Source: Nitriliruptoraceae bacterium (GTDB lineage: Bacteria; Actinomycetota; Nitriliruptoria; Nitriliruptorales; Nitriliruptoraceae). From it: a DNA stretch of 34,349 nucleotides. The notes beneath the pieces are model-generated. The model searched no databases and was not told the DNA's origin. It was given only the letters and a program-made list of their open reading frames with translations. Below are positions 1 to 7,964 of this stretch, piece by piece (position 1 is the stretch's first letter; every line of letters begins with the position of its first letter). The DNA lies in the NCBI GenBank assembly GCA_007130695.1, contig SLRZ01000085.1, positions 1-34,349 of the forward strand, read 5' to 3'. Both the position numbers and the translations under genes were made by a program.

Positions 1-570
1 CCCATCACCGAAGGAGTTCCCGCGTTCTTCCGTGACGATGGACGGTACGCATCCCACCCCTTCGCCCCGCACGACCTGTTCCTCACCGTCGACGCCGCCC
101 TCGACTCGGTGACCGAGCGGGGGGCGCGACCGCTCGGAGACATCGGCTGGGAATTCGACGACGAGCCTCCCCAGCCCGCCGGGGCGGAAAGCGCCGGAGC
201 CGGCGGCTCCCTCGACATCGTCATGTCGCCCGCGTCGACGACGACCTGGGACTACGACCCGGCCGATGGCGTGTACCGCCGGGAGCAGAACGGGCAGGCG
301 ACCGAGGTCACCGGGGACGCACGCATCGCAGCGGCGAACGTGGTGGTGCTCGACGTCCGCCACTACGTGGGCGCTTCCGGCTACCCCGAGACGGACGTGC
401 TCGGTGAGGGGCCCGGGGTGGTTCTGCGGGACGGCGAGCGGTACCGGATCACCTGGTCGAAGCCAAGCGCGACCGACCCGTTCGCCCTGCACCTGCCGGG
501 ACAGGCGGAGCCGTTCCCGCTCAAGCCCGGGCCGACCTGGATCCACCTCCCCGACGGACTTCCCGGGTGA
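1..570 (+). CDS. DUF3048 (YerB-like) lipoprotein, C-terminal part
   Basis: The frame is open from base 1 to the TGA at 570, so the gene starts before the window; the internal GTG at 109 is not a convincing start. The 189 visible residues resemble the end of DUF3048/YerB proteins: a 'PAFFRDDGR' region, an acidic Pro/Ala linker, then a beta-rich C-terminal domain containing 'TTTWDYDPADGVYRREQNG' and 'ANVVVLDVRHY', the usual W-x-Y / Y-x-R and NVVV pattern. It ends in a 'PGPTWIHLPD' segment typical of the family. Members are usually secreted lipoproteins of unknown function; the signal peptide would lie outside the window. No operon partner is visible, since 294 bases follow before the next gene. 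The family call is by eye; function is unknown. Confidence 0.75.
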   Translation, partial: PITEGVPAFFRDDGRYASHPFAPHDLFLTVDAALDSVTERGARPLGDIGWEFDDEPPQPAGAESAGAGGSLDIVMSPASTTTWDYDPADGVYRREQNGQATEVTGDARIAAANVVVLDVRHYVGASGYPETDVLGEGPGVVLRDGERYRITWSKPSATDPFALHLPGQAEPFPLKPGPTWIHLPDGLPG

Positions 571-586
571 CAGCCATCCCGTCTTC

Positions 587-603
587 GCCCGCTTCACGCG
601 GGC
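587..603 (+). terminator. Small hairpin after the DUF3048 gene
   Basis: A perfect 6-bp stem (GCCCGC / GCGGGC) with a 5-base loop lies 17 bases after the stop at 570. There is no T-run, so it is only a weak terminator candidate. The rest of 571-864 shows nothing convincing. Confidence 0.3.
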
Positions 604-864
604 TTCGCCTCGGCCATGGATGAAGCGCGGTGGCGCTGTTCGCCGACGCAGGCTGTTGACCCGGATCGCCAGGCACCGCTGTCGCCACACATCCGGGGCT
701 GTGCCCACCTCGGGACGCAGGTTCCGAGCCGGGAAGTTGTGGCCTGGGCTGTGGGGCGCTGAGGACGTCGCCCGTGGTGGGAGGGTGAGGGAACTGCTGT
801 CTTGTCGAGGCCACGGACGCGCGAGGGTGCAATACTGCAGCTTCCCCGGACGAAACGAATACCG

Positions 865-1380
865 ATGGATGACCGACTCATCGCCCAGGTGAACGCCACC
901 GCGACCTCGCTGCGCGACGCGGCCAAAGCCGCTGAGCAGGAGCTGTCGGACGCACAGGACGAGCGTGCGGCGATCGATGAACGGATCGCACAGCTCCAGG
1001 CTTTGCGCGATCAGCTCGAGGCCGCGATCGTGCAGGCGGAGGGCACGGTGAGTGGCGGCAAGCGCTCCTCGGGTCGGTCCCGCCCGGCGACCCGCAAGAG
1101 CTCGACGCGCAAGAGTTCGACCCGGAAGGCCTCGAGCCGGAAGAAGGCGACGAAGAAGTCCACGCGCAGGCGCGTGTCGGGCAGCGGGGCCGGTCGCTCC
1201 GACGCCGTGGTCCGGGTACTCGACGCTTCGAGTGAGCCGATGCGGCCGGCGCAGGTCGCCGAGCAGTTGCGTGCCGGTGGACGAGAGGACACCTCGAGCC
1301 AGGTGTCGGCGACCCTGTCGCACCTCTCCCGTGCCGGGAAGGTGACCAAGGTCAGCGAGGGCATCTACACCTCAGCCTGA
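865..1380 (+). CDS. Coiled-coil / basic-linker / winged-helix protein, probable DNA binder
   Basis: 171 residues in three parts. Residues 5-60 are a charged, heptad-like helix (many Glu, Gln, Ala, Leu) likely to form a coiled coil. Residues 70-103 are almost only Lys, Arg, Ser and Thr and carry a repeated RKSST/RKASS unit, like a histone H1 tail. Residues 112-171 look like a small winged-helix domain: 'AVVRVLDASSEPMRPAQVAEQL', 'SSQVSATLSHLSRAGKVTKV' and a final 'GIYTSA' wing. The ATG at 865 begins the coherent protein; the frame stays open upstream but that extension is Arg/Pro-rich and unconvincing. An oligomerising nucleoid-associated protein or regulator is my inference; I do not recognise a named family. 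It stands alone, and a hairpin follows at 1391. Confidence 0.75.
   Translation: MDDRLIAQVNATATSLRDAAKAAEQELSDAQDERAAIDERIAQLQALRDQLEAAIVQAEGTVSGGKRSSGRSRPATRKSSTRKSSTRKASSRKKATKKSTRRRVSGSGAGRSDAVVRVLDASSEPMRPAQVAEQLRAGGREDTSSQVSATLSHLSRAGKVTKVSEGIYTSA
1093..1164 (+). repeat. Degenerate 15-base tandem repeat coding for RKSST units
   Basis: About five copies of a pentapeptide unit (RKSST, RKSST, RKASS, RKKAT, KKST) lie head to tail at residues 77-100 of the winged-helix protein. The copies differ at the DNA level, which suggests selection on the basic peptide rather than recent slippage. Confidence 0.7.
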
Positions 1381-1390
1381 TCCGCCGCGA

Positions 1391-1423
1391 TCACGGACCC
1401 GCTGCGGAGGAGCTCCGCCGTGA
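1391..1423. terminator. Two-part hairpin between convergent genes
   Basis: TCACG (1391-1395) pairs with CGTGA (1419-1423), and inside it GCGGAG (1404-1409) pairs with CTCCGC (1413-1418) around a GAG loop. It starts 10 bases after the stop at 1380 and faces the end of the patatin gene at 1451, so it could stop transcription from both sides. No T-run. Confidence 0.5.
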
Positions 1424-1450
1424 CCCCTGCGGGGAGGGTCCGGCGGGCCC

Positions 1451-2416
1451 TCAGGACGAGGAAGCCCGACCGGTCAGCGGCGCCAGCCGTTCGCGGAAGC
1501 GGTCGTCCTCCAGGCGCTGTGCGGCTGAGCGCCGCGCCTGGTCGACGACCTGGCGCCGCCGCCGCGGGTCCATGCCGTTCCAGCCCATGGTGGTCGCGTC
1601 GACCGCGGTCGGCTGGAACGCGACGACATCCGTGCCCGACTGCCGCACCGCACGTGCCTCCCGCCCGAGCGCCATCCGCAGCGACCAGCGGGTCCCGAGG
1701 TCGACGCGGGGACGCGCCGAGCGCACGATCGACATCGGTGATGACACGATCACGAGGTCGAGGCCCCGACCGGCGAGCAGGTCGAGGTTCGTCGCGGAGT
1801 GCACACCCCCGTCGACGTACCGGATGCCACCGATCGTCACCGGCCGGAACCAGGCGGGCACGGCGCACGACGCGGCGACCGCGGTCCCCACGTCCGTCGT
1901 CGGCGCGTCCCCACGACCGAAGACGGTCCGCCGACCATGCTCGAGGTCGACCGCGGGAAGCCATAGTTCGCGTCGCGGCCACGCGGTGTCCCCGTAGAGC
2001 AGGTTGATGCGCGCGGCGAAGGGTCGCATCGACACCTGGCCGGCCGGCAGCCACCCCGCCATCGCCGCCGCGGGGCGCATCGACCAGGGGCGCGTCATCG
2101 AACGCAGTGCCAGACGGGGTGCGGCCATGCCGGCGCGTGGACGCGGGGGTGGGACGGGCAGCGGGTCGCCGAGTCGGTGCCGCAGCTGCCGGTCGCCGTC
2201 GGTGCCGCCCCGGCCCTCGATCCGTGACGTGAGCGTCGACGCCGGCACGTCCGCCCGCAGATACGCGGCGACGTGGGACCCCGCCGAGGTACCGACGATG
2301 ATCTCGGCGTCGCGGGGGTCCCACCCGGTCGCCTCGCTCAGCGCGCCCAGGACACCCGCGTGGAACGCATGGCCGAGCACCCCGCCGGCCCACAGTACGA
2401 GTCCGATCCTCGCCAC
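1451..2416 (-). CDS. Patatin-like phospholipase / esterase
   Basis: 321 residues with the marks of the patatin family of Ser-Asp dyad lipid hydrolases. The N-terminus has a glycine-rich oxyanion segment 'WAGGVLGHAFHAGVL'. The nucleophile elbow is 'GTSAGS' (Ser44). The catalytic Asp is in 'YVDGGVHS' (Asp202), preceded by 'AASCAVPAWFRPV', the usual A-S-x-A-x-P-x-xF motif. I see no signal peptide or membrane segment, so it is probably cytoplasmic. The GTG start at 2416 has GGAAGG about ten bases upstream, and a TACCCT box lies at 2459-2454. It is a single gene, convergent with the winged-helix gene and divergent from the stress-protein gene. The natural substrate cannot be told from sequence. 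Confidence 0.88.
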   Translation of the reverse strand: MARIGLVLWAGGVLGHAFHAGVLGALSEATGWDPRDAEIIVGTSAGSHVAAYLRADVPASTLTSRIEGRGGTDGDRQLRHRLGDPLPVPPPRPRAGMAAPRLALRSMTRPWSMRPAAAMAGWLPAGQVSMRPFAARINLLYGDTAWPRRELWLPAVDLEHGRRTVFGRGDAPTTDVGTAVAASCAVPAWFRPVTIGGIRYVDGGVHSATNLDLLAGRGLDLVIVSSPMSIVRSARPRVDLGTRWSLRMALGREARAVRQSGTDVVAFQPTAVDATTMGWNGMDPRRRRQVVDQARRSAAQRLEDDRFRERLAPLTGRASSS

Positions 2417-2453
2417 GGGCCCTGCCCTTCCGTCTCGTGGGTCACGGTCGTCG

Positions 2454-2459
2454 AGGGTA
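2454..2459 (-). promoter_or_regulatory. -10 box for the patatin gene
   Basis: TACCCT on the minus strand, about 37 bases before the GTG at 2416. It fits the TANNNT pattern seen before many genes here; no clear -35. Confidence 0.4.
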
Positions 2460-2585
2460 CGCCGCCGTCGGATCAGCCCCCGACGGGTGCGCTCCGATAG
2501 CCGGCTTCTCCCGGGGCCGCGCGGCTCGCCTACCGTGTCGGCACGCGAGTCGCGCGACCCGCCAGGAGGTCGTCGCCGGTTGATG

Positions 2586-3031
2586 AAGGAGCAGGAATGG
2601 CCCGTATCGTCGTCGGCTACGACGGATCCCAGACCTCCGAGCGTGCCCTGCGGTGGGCGGTCGACGAGGCCAACCTACGGGACGCCGAACTCGACCTGAT
2701 CATGGTGACCGGCCACGCCAGTCGGTTCGACGCCATGACCACCTCCAAGTCGCGGGAGGAGCTCGAGGAAGCGGCCGTGCACGTGCTGGGGCAGCTGCTC
2801 GAGGAGGTCGTCCTCGAGAAGGTGGACACCGGTGGGCTCACCGTCCACCGCACCGTGCGGCTCGGCAGCGCCGCCGAGGAGCTGTGTGCCGCGGCCGACG
2901 GGGCCGACCTCCTGGTGATCGGGGCCCGGGGCCACGGCGGCTTCAAGGGGCTGCTGCTGGGGTCGGCTGCCCAGCAGGTCGTGGCACACAGTCCGTGTCC
3001 GATCGTGGTGGTGGTCCCCGAGGAGCGCTGA
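2586..3031 (+). CDS. Universal stress protein (UspA family)
   Basis: The coding part starts at the ATG at 2597; the range also includes the strong ribosome binding site AAGGAG at 2586-2591, six bases from the ATG. The product is a single-domain, 144-residue Usp. It opens with 'MARIVVGYDGSQTSERALRWA' and ends with 'PCPIVVVVPEE'. The ATP-binding signature G-2X-G-9X-G-S is intact in 'GARGHGGFKGLLLGS', so it is probably of the ATP-binding type. Such cytoplasmic proteins support survival under starvation or redox stress, often by unclear means. A TACCGT box at 2531-2536 may be its promoter. A strong hairpin begins 16 bases after the stop, so it is probably monocistronic. Confidence 0.93.
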
Positions 3032-3046
3032 TCCGGGACGTGCCCG

Positions 3047-3091
3047 CAGCCCGGCGCGGCCATGCGGCCCGGGTGTCGCCGCGCTGGGCTG
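3047..3091 (+). terminator. Long-stem hairpin after the stress-protein gene
   Basis: CAGCCCGGCGCGGC (3047-3060) pairs with GCCGCGCTGGGCTG (3078-3091), 14 pairs including one G-U, around a 17-base loop. It lies 16 bases after the stop at 3031. No T-run, as usual in such GC-rich genomes. Confidence 0.6.
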
Positions 3092-3132
3092 CGGTGTGCG
3101 CGGTCCGGACCCCGCACGGCGGCGGGCAGGAG

Positions 3133-3172
3133 CCCGGGGACCGTCCGTCGAACACCGAGACAGGTCCCCGGG
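3133..3172 (+). other. Hairpin in the leader of the subtilase gene
   Basis: CCCGGGGACC (3133-3142) and GGTCCCCGGG (3163-3172) form a perfect 10-bp stem with a 20-base loop, 64 bases before the ATG at 3237. It could be a second terminator or a leader structure. Confidence 0.4.
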
Positions 3173-3236
3173 GCCCGTCAGTCGGCATCCCTCGGCCCAC
3201 CCCGAGACGTTCACGCCCCTCCCAGGAGCCCGACCA

Positions 3237-4652
3237 ATGGCCACGCGCCGCACCGTCCCCGCCGGCAGCCTCGCACTCGCACTGGCCGCCTCGATGCTCA
3301 CGGCGTTCGCGCCGGCCGACCAGGCCCAGGACCGGGCGAACGAGCGGGCCCGCTTCAACCAGCCGCAGGAAGAGGGGCTGTCGGAGGCCGACCCACGGGT
3401 GACGATCGCGGTGATCGACGGCGCCACCAACCCGTATCACGGGTTCTTCCACGAGGGCAGTGAGATCTACCCCGACGGCGCACCGTCCGCGGTCACACCG
3501 GAGGTGCTCGACGAGTTCGGGATCGGCCCCGGTCAGATCGTCTCGCTCACTCGGACCGGCGACTTCGACGAGGACTTCGCCGCCGACGAGGAGCAGTTCG
3601 ACGAGATCGGTCACGGCCAGCCCTACTGGTTCGAGGGCACCAACGTGATCGGCATCAGCTTCGGCGACACCGACGGGGAACGGTTCCGGCCCGAGGACGA
3701 CAGCGCCACCGCCCACGGCGTGGGGACCACCGCCGCCGCACTCCGGGCGAACCCCGAGGCCATCGTCATCAGCGTCGAAGGGTTGGCGGTCAGCGGCGGC
3801 GATGCGCTCGAGGAGGCCGAGACCTGGTCGTTCACCCACGACGCCGTCGACCTCGTCAGCACCAGCTACGGCACCCCCGCGGGCGAGCCCGACGTACTGG
3901 GCGGATTCGGCAACCTCACCGCCAGCTACGAGGGGGTGGTCGAACAGGGCAAGCACCACTTCGGTGCCGTCGCCAATGCGCCGACGCCCTCGCCGGTCGA
4001 CCCCACGGGCGGGCCCTGGTGGAGCATCGGGGTCTCGGGGTACGAGGAGGGGGAGAGCGAGGGCCGGCAGATGCTGTCGGGCTCCTACGCCGACTTCGTG
4101 GGTGACTTCACCCAGACCCTGCCCTACTGCCGGGCCTGCACGGACGGCGAGCAGAGTGTCGGCGGCACCAGCTTCGCGACCCCGGCGGCCGCAGGCGTCT
4201 TCTCCTCCGTCCTGCTCGAGGCACGTCGGGCCGCCGGGCACGGGGGTGGGATCGTCACCGAGGGCGTCGCGCGACCGCTGATGGTCCAGGGCGAGGGGAT
4301 CGAGTTGACGAACTGGCAGCTGCGCCGTGCGCTCGAGGACAGCGCGGTGTACCCGCAGGCCGCGCACTGGGATCCCACCGCCGATGCACCCTGGGGGCTG
4401 ACCTCCACACCCGCGCTCGACCCCGCGCCCTACCTCACCTTCGGCTGGGGCGTCGTCACCGCCGACCCCGAACACGACGTGGTGGGCGAGACGCTGGCGC
4501 ACGCGGGGGTCGGCGACGAGCCGACCCGGGACAACGCCGACGCCTGCTCGTACATGACGTTGAACATCCAGCTCCGCCAGACCTACTGGAACGACCTGGA
4601 GCCGGGCAGCGACAGCTCGGGCACCGACGAGGACCCCTACCAGTACTGCTGA
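3237..4652 (+). CDS. Secreted S8 subtilisin-family protease
   Basis: The ATG at 3237 has AGGAG at 3224-3228 and gives a clean signal peptide (Arg-Arg, then a hydrophobic 'LALALAASMLTAF'); the frame is open further upstream but without signal features. The 471-residue product has the S8 triad in order: Asp61 in 'IAVIDGATNPYH', His160 in 'SATAHGVGTTAAAL' and Ser312 in 'GGTSFATPAAAG'. The Asp-His gap of 99 residues is much longer than in subtilisin (32) and is filled with acidic sequence. The protein is rich in Asp and Glu throughout and ends in 'EDPYQYC'. Its few cysteines (near residues 295-298, in 'DACSYM' and at the last position) could form disulphides outside the cell. There is no evident propeptide domain or wall anchor. 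The gene is convergent with the LLM gene, 14 bases apart. Confidence 0.88.
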   Translation: MATRRTVPAGSLALALAASMLTAFAPADQAQDRANERARFNQPQEEGLSEADPRVTIAVIDGATNPYHGFFHEGSEIYPDGAPSAVTPEVLDEFGIGPGQIVSLTRTGDFDEDFAADEEQFDEIGHGQPYWFEGTNVIGISFGDTDGERFRPEDDSATAHGVGTTAAALRANPEAIVISVEGLAVSGGDALEEAETWSFTHDAVDLVSTSYGTPAGEPDVLGGFGNLTASYEGVVEQGKHHFGAVANAPTPSPVDPTGGPWWSIGVSGYEEGESEGRQMLSGSYADFVGDFTQTLPYCRACTDGEQSVGGTSFATPAAAGVFSSVLLEARRAAGHGGGIVTEGVARPLMVQGEGIELTNWQLRRALEDSAVYPQAAHWDPTADAPWGLTSTPALDPAPYLTFGWGVVTADPEHDVVGETLAHAGVGDEPTRDNADACSYMTLNIQLRQTYWNDLEPGSDSSGTDEDPYQYC

Positions 4653-4666
4653 TGCGGCCGCGGGGC

Positions 4667-5665
4667 TCAGCCGGGCAGGCTGAGTCCCCGCAGCGGCAGG
4701 GCCACGGACTCCTGCAGCCAGGTGATCTCCTCGACCCAGTCGGCAGGGGCGACGACCGGCAGTGCCACGAACTTCGACGCCCCGGCCTCGACGTAGCGGC
4801 TGAGCTGTTCCAACAGCCGGTCCGGGTCGGTGACGACCACGTCCTCCACCTCGGCGTCGCGCACCCGCCGGGCGAGAACGGCCAGGGGGCGTTCGGCGGC
4901 GACTTCGCTGCCGCGGGGGACATAGGGCACCACCATCCCGAAGTGGCCGATGTCCCAGGCGCGGCCGGCGTCGCCCGCGGCCGCGATCACCTGTCGGGCG
5001 AGTCCCGCGTACTGCTGCGGCGGCACGAACGACGGCAGCCAACCGTCGGCCAGCCGTCCCGCCCGTGACACGGCGGCCGCGCTGTGACCGCCGGTCCAGA
5101 CGTCCATGGGCGGTGAGTCGGTCGTGCGGGGCCCCACCCGTAGGCCGGTGTAGGTGAAGAACTCGCCGGAGTGGTCGACCCTCTCCCCGGCCCACAGGCG
5201 ACGCATCACGGCCAGCGCCTCGTCGGCCCAACGGCCCGCCGCGCCCTCGGGGACCCGCAGCAGCTCCCGGTCGCCGGAACCGGGCGCGACCAGACCGAAG
5301 ACCGGGATGAGCCGACCACCGGAGAGCTCGTCGATCGTGGCGAGCTCCTTCGCCAGACGCACCGGGTCCCGTCCCGGGAGGATCAGGGCGCTGCTGCCGA
5401 ACCGGAGTCGCGACGTACGTGCCGCGACCGCCGCCATCGCGGCCATGGGTGCGAGCTGGTCACCGGCCAACCGCTCGGCGAACCACAGCGAATCGAGTCC
5501 GACGGCCTCGCTGGTGTCGGCCACCGTCCACAGGTCACGGGCCCGCAGCGCCGCTGCCAGTCCGAGCCCCACCCGGACCTTGACCGGGTCCTCGACCTCG
5601 CAGGGCGTGCCGATCTGCTCGGCGTACTCCCGGAGTTCACGCTGACCGCCGACGAGCTGCTCCAT
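4667..5665 (-). CDS. LLM-class (luciferase-like, probably F420-dependent) oxidoreductase
   Basis: 332 residues of the luciferase-like TIM-barrel family. Seen: 'VRVGLGLAAAL' strand 1, 'AEAVGLDSLWFAERL', 'AARTSRLRFGSSALILPGRDPVRLAKELATIDELSGGRLIPVFGL' spread over strands 3-4, 'RLWAGERVDHSGEFFTYTG', and 'PPMDVWTGGHSAAAVSRAGRLADGWLP' in the C-terminal half. These match actinobacterial F420 LLM enzymes that oxidise or reduce alcohols, aldehydes or xenobiotics. FMN use cannot be excluded. The ATG at 5665 has GGGAAGGG just upstream. It leaves about 30 residues before the barrel, so a later start is possible. A TAGGTT box sits at 5699-5694. The upstream gene diverges, so it is transcribed alone. The substrate is unknown. 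Confidence 0.87.
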   Translation of the reverse strand: MEQLVGGQRELREYAEQIGTPCEVEDPVKVRVGLGLAAALRARDLWTVADTSEAVGLDSLWFAERLAGDQLAPMAAMAAVAARTSRLRFGSSALILPGRDPVRLAKELATIDELSGGRLIPVFGLVAPGSGDRELLRVPEGAAGRWADEALAVMRRLWAGERVDHSGEFFTYTGLRVGPRTTDSPPMDVWTGGHSAAAVSRAGRLADGWLPSFVPPQQYAGLARQVIAAAGDAGRAWDIGHFGMVVPYVPRGSEVAAERPLAVLARRVRDAEVEDVVVTDPDRLLEQLSRYVEAGASKFVALPVVAPADWVEEITWLQESVALPLRGLSLPG

Positions 5666-5693
5666 GCCCGGCCCTTCCCGCTGGGGGTCCGGC

Positions 5694-5699
5694 AACCTA
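5694..5699 (-). promoter_or_regulatory. -10 box for the LLM oxidoreductase gene
   Basis: TAGGTT on the minus strand, 28 bases before the ATG at 5665, leaving room for a short leader with the ribosome binding site. Confidence 0.45.
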
Positions 5700-5782
5700 C
5701 TGGCGTTCGTGGTGGCGTGGCCCGGAGCGTTGGTGTGGCAGAGGTCCATTCCCGGACAGCCGGGGCGGGGTCCGGACCGGGG

Positions 5783-5788
5783 TAGGCT
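5783..5788 (+). promoter_or_regulatory. -10 box for the DUF2993 gene, very short leader
   Basis: TAGGCT with 10 bases between it and the first GTG at 5799. No ribosome binding site fits between, so the message may be leaderless or nearly so. Confidence 0.45.
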
Positions 5789-5798
5789 CGATCACGAG

Positions 5799-6395
5799 GT
5801 GGTCGTGTTCCGAATCCTGCTCGTACTGGTGGTGGCGGCTGCGGTCGTCGCGGAACTCGCCCTGCCCTCGTTCGTCGAGGCGAGGGTCGAGCGCACGGTC
5901 CGCGAGCACACGGACGGCGTGGCCTCGGTGGATGCCAGCACGGGTGACTTCCCCTTCCTGCCGGACCTGCTGGCCGCCGGGGTCGTGGACCGGCTCGACG
6001 TCACCCTGCGCGAGATCGACGGCCGCGAGATCGCGATCGGGACGGTGGCCCTGCGGCTCGAGGGCATCCAACTGGACCGGTCCCGCCTGCTGGCCGGAAC
6101 CGTGGAAGTCGTCGACATCGCCGCCGGACAGGTGCTGGTGGAGCTGGAGGAGGCCGCGATCTCGGACGCACTGGGGGTCCCGGTCGACCTCGACCCGGCG
6201 ATGCTGGAACTCGCCGGCCGTGCACTGGAGGTCGTCGCACCGGACGGGGCCTCGCTCGACCTCCCGGTTCCCGAGGACCTGCTGCCCTGTCGGCCCGACG
6301 TCGAGGTCGTCGAGTCGGTGGTGCGCCTGACCTGCGAGTTCGACGAGGTCCCCGGGGTGCTGCTGCGGGCGATCGACGACGCTGCCCGGGGCTGA
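5799..6395 (+). CDS. LmeA-like DUF2993 protein
   Basis: 198 residues. The N-terminus 'VVVFRILLVLVVAAAVVAELALPSFVEARVERTVREH' is one export or anchor helix followed at once by the amphipathic start typical of DUF2993. The repeated beta patterns 'VDRLDVTLREIDGREIAIGTVALRLEGI' and 'LLAGTVEVVDIAAGQVLVELEEAAISDAL' are also family marks. The mycobacterial member LmeA is a periplasmic, phospholipid-binding protein needed for lipomannan elongation; a lipid-binding envelope role is plausible here, but lipomannan itself is not implied. Two in-frame GTGs (5799, 5805) could start translation; I chose the first. The open frame extends upstream but would overlap the divergent LLM promoter. The ATP-grasp gene follows after 127 bases with its own -10. 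Confidence 0.75.
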   Translation: MVVFRILLVLVVAAAVVAELALPSFVEARVERTVREHTDGVASVDASTGDFPFLPDLLAAGVVDRLDVTLREIDGREIAIGTVALRLEGIQLDRSRLLAGTVEVVDIAAGQVLVELEEAAISDALGVPVDLDPAMLELAGRALEVVAPDGASLDLPVPEDLLPCRPDVEVVESVVRLTCEFDEVPGVLLRAIDDAARG

Positions 6396-6472
6396 AGGTC
6401 GCGGCCGCCCGCTCGGGGCCGCAACCGGCCGGGTGGACGACACAACCGCCCGCAGGCGGGCTCGTCAGAACC

Positions 6473-6478
6473 TAGGGT
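6473..6478 (+). promoter_or_regulatory. -10 box for the first ATP-grasp gene
   Basis: TAGGGT lies 44 bases before the TTG start at 6523. A small inverted repeat (GCCCGC / GCGGGC, 6448-6461) lies in its -35 region and could be an operator. Confidence 0.4.
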
Positions 6479-6522
6479 CGAGACGAACGCCATCGCCGCT
6501 GACGACAACAAGAGGCTTCACC

Positions 6523-7809
6523 TTGCCCCGCAACGTGTTCGTGATCGCTCTCGACGAGTTCAACAAGGGGACGATGGAGACGTTGCCGGAGTACCGGCGC
6601 TACGCCGTCCACTCCCTGCTGCCCAAGGACGAGGTGCTCAAGGCCGAGGAGTACGACTACGAGGATCTGCTTGCCCAGGCCAACCAGACCCTGCGGGAGT
6701 TCGACGGCACGGTCGACGGCGTCGTGACGTGGTGGGATTTTCCCTCGTCCGGTCTCGCGCCGGTCCTCTCGGAGCACTGGGATCTGTACGGCCCGTCGCT
6801 ACGCAGCGTCGTGATCCTCGAGCACAAGTACTGGAGCCGGCTGGCCCAGCGGGCCGTCGCCGGCGAGCACGTGCCCGCCTTCGCGGCCTTCGATCCCTTC
6901 GACGAGGACGCGCTCGAGGCGATCACCAACAGTGGCGTGTACTACCCGTTCTGGCTCAAGCCGGTGAAGTCGGTCGGTTCCTACCTGGGGTTCCGGATCG
7001 ACGGCCCGGAGGACTGGGAGCCGGCGATCACCACCATGCGTGAGGAGATCGCCCAGTTCGGTGACCCGTTCGACCAGGCGCTGGCACGGGTGGACCTCCC
7101 GCCGGACGTCGAGGCGGTCGGCGGTGTCGCCTGCCTCGCCGAGGGCATCATCGGTGGGTGGCAGTGCACCCTGGAGGGCTACGTCTCCCACGGCGAGGCG
7201 CATGTCTACGGCACGGTCGACTCTCTGCGGATGCCGGGCGTCTCCACCTTCCGCTGCTACCAGTACCCCTCGCAGCTGCCCATCCCGATCCAGCGTCGGA
7301 TGGAGCAGATCGCCAAGGACGTCGTGGGCCAGGCAGAACTCGACCACTGCTGTTTCAACGCGGAGTTCTTCTACGACCAGGAGCAGGGCCAGATCTGGAT
7401 CCTGGAGATCAACACCCGCCTGTCCCAGTCGCACTGCGACCTGTTCGCGAAGGTCGACGGCGCCTCGAGCCAGCGGGCGATGCTGAGCCTGTCCCAGGGC
7501 CGCTCGCCACGCATGCTGCACCGGCAGGGTGAGTTCAACGTGGCCGGGAAGTACTTTCTGCGTACCACCGAGGACGGCGTCGTCCGCTCCGCTCCGTCCC
7601 AACAGGACCTCGACGCCGTGGTCGAACGGTTTCCCGGTACCCGGATCGAAATCGATCCCGTCGTCGGCGACCGCCTCTCCGAGATGGCCGTACAGGAGAC
7701 CTACAGCTTCGAGCTCGGCCGGGTCTTCATCGGTGCGGACGATCACGAGCAGCTCGACGAGCGGTTCGAGCAGATCACCCAGATGCTTCCCTTCGACATC
7801 GAACGCTGA
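6523..7809 (+). CDS. ATP-grasp enzyme, first copy
   Basis: 428 residues. The start is a TTG at 6523, chosen because AGAGG lies at 6511-6515 and because 'PRNVFVIALDEFN' lines up with the start of the second copy; the frame is open further upstream but without homology. ATP-grasp signs are a lysine pair in 'WLKPVKSVGSYLGF' (Lys146, Lys149), a second nucleotide-binding patch 'LAEGIIGGWQCTLEGYVS' (Glu207) and the metal-binding 'WILEINTRLSQSH' (Glu295, Asn297). The C-terminal part (about 340-428) resembles the closing domain of biotin-carboxylase-like ATP-grasp proteins. Such enzymes join a carboxylate, activated as acyl phosphate, to an amine or other nucleophile. There is no biotin carrier or carboxyltransferase nearby, so a ligase is likelier than a carboxylase. 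It is followed by its paralogue and an S15 hydrolase. Substrates unknown. Confidence 0.85.
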   Translation: MPRNVFVIALDEFNKGTMETLPEYRRYAVHSLLPKDEVLKAEEYDYEDLLAQANQTLREFDGTVDGVVTWWDFPSSGLAPVLSEHWDLYGPSLRSVVILEHKYWSRLAQRAVAGEHVPAFAAFDPFDEDALEAITNSGVYYPFWLKPVKSVGSYLGFRIDGPEDWEPAITTMREEIAQFGDPFDQALARVDLPPDVEAVGGVACLAEGIIGGWQCTLEGYVSHGEAHVYGTVDSLRMPGVSTFRCYQYPSQLPIPIQRRMEQIAKDVVGQAELDHCCFNAEFFYDQEQGQIWILEINTRLSQSHCDLFAKVDGASSQRAMLSLSQGRSPRMLHRQGEFNVAGKYFLRTTEDGVVRSAPSQQDLDAVVERFPGTRIEIDPVVGDRLSEMAVQETYSFELGRVFIGADDHEQLDERFEQITQMLPFDIER

Positions 7810-7905
7810 AAGGTCGTCACGGCCCATTGGGCAGTGGCCGGACGATCGCCCGGAGGCCTCGCCCGAACGGTGCAGTCCCCGGGTGGGCGCTGGCCGACCC
7901 CGCCG

Positions 7906-7911
7906 TAGCCT
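7906..7911 (+). promoter_or_regulatory. -10 box for the second ATP-grasp gene
   Basis: TAGCCT lies 53 bases before the ATG at 7965, inside the 155-base gap between the two ATP-grasp genes, so the second copy and the hydrolase may have their own promoter. Confidence 0.4.
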
Positions 7912-7964
7912 GGGTTCGACGATCCCCCCGGGTCGCCACCCGCCACCGACGTCCAGGAGCAGCC

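Noticed and set aside
2943-5231. 762-codon open frame on the minus strand across the stress protein, subtilase and LLM genes
   Set aside because: Arg/Gly/Pro-rich nonsense in the antisense frame of well-supported genes; a GC-bias shadow.
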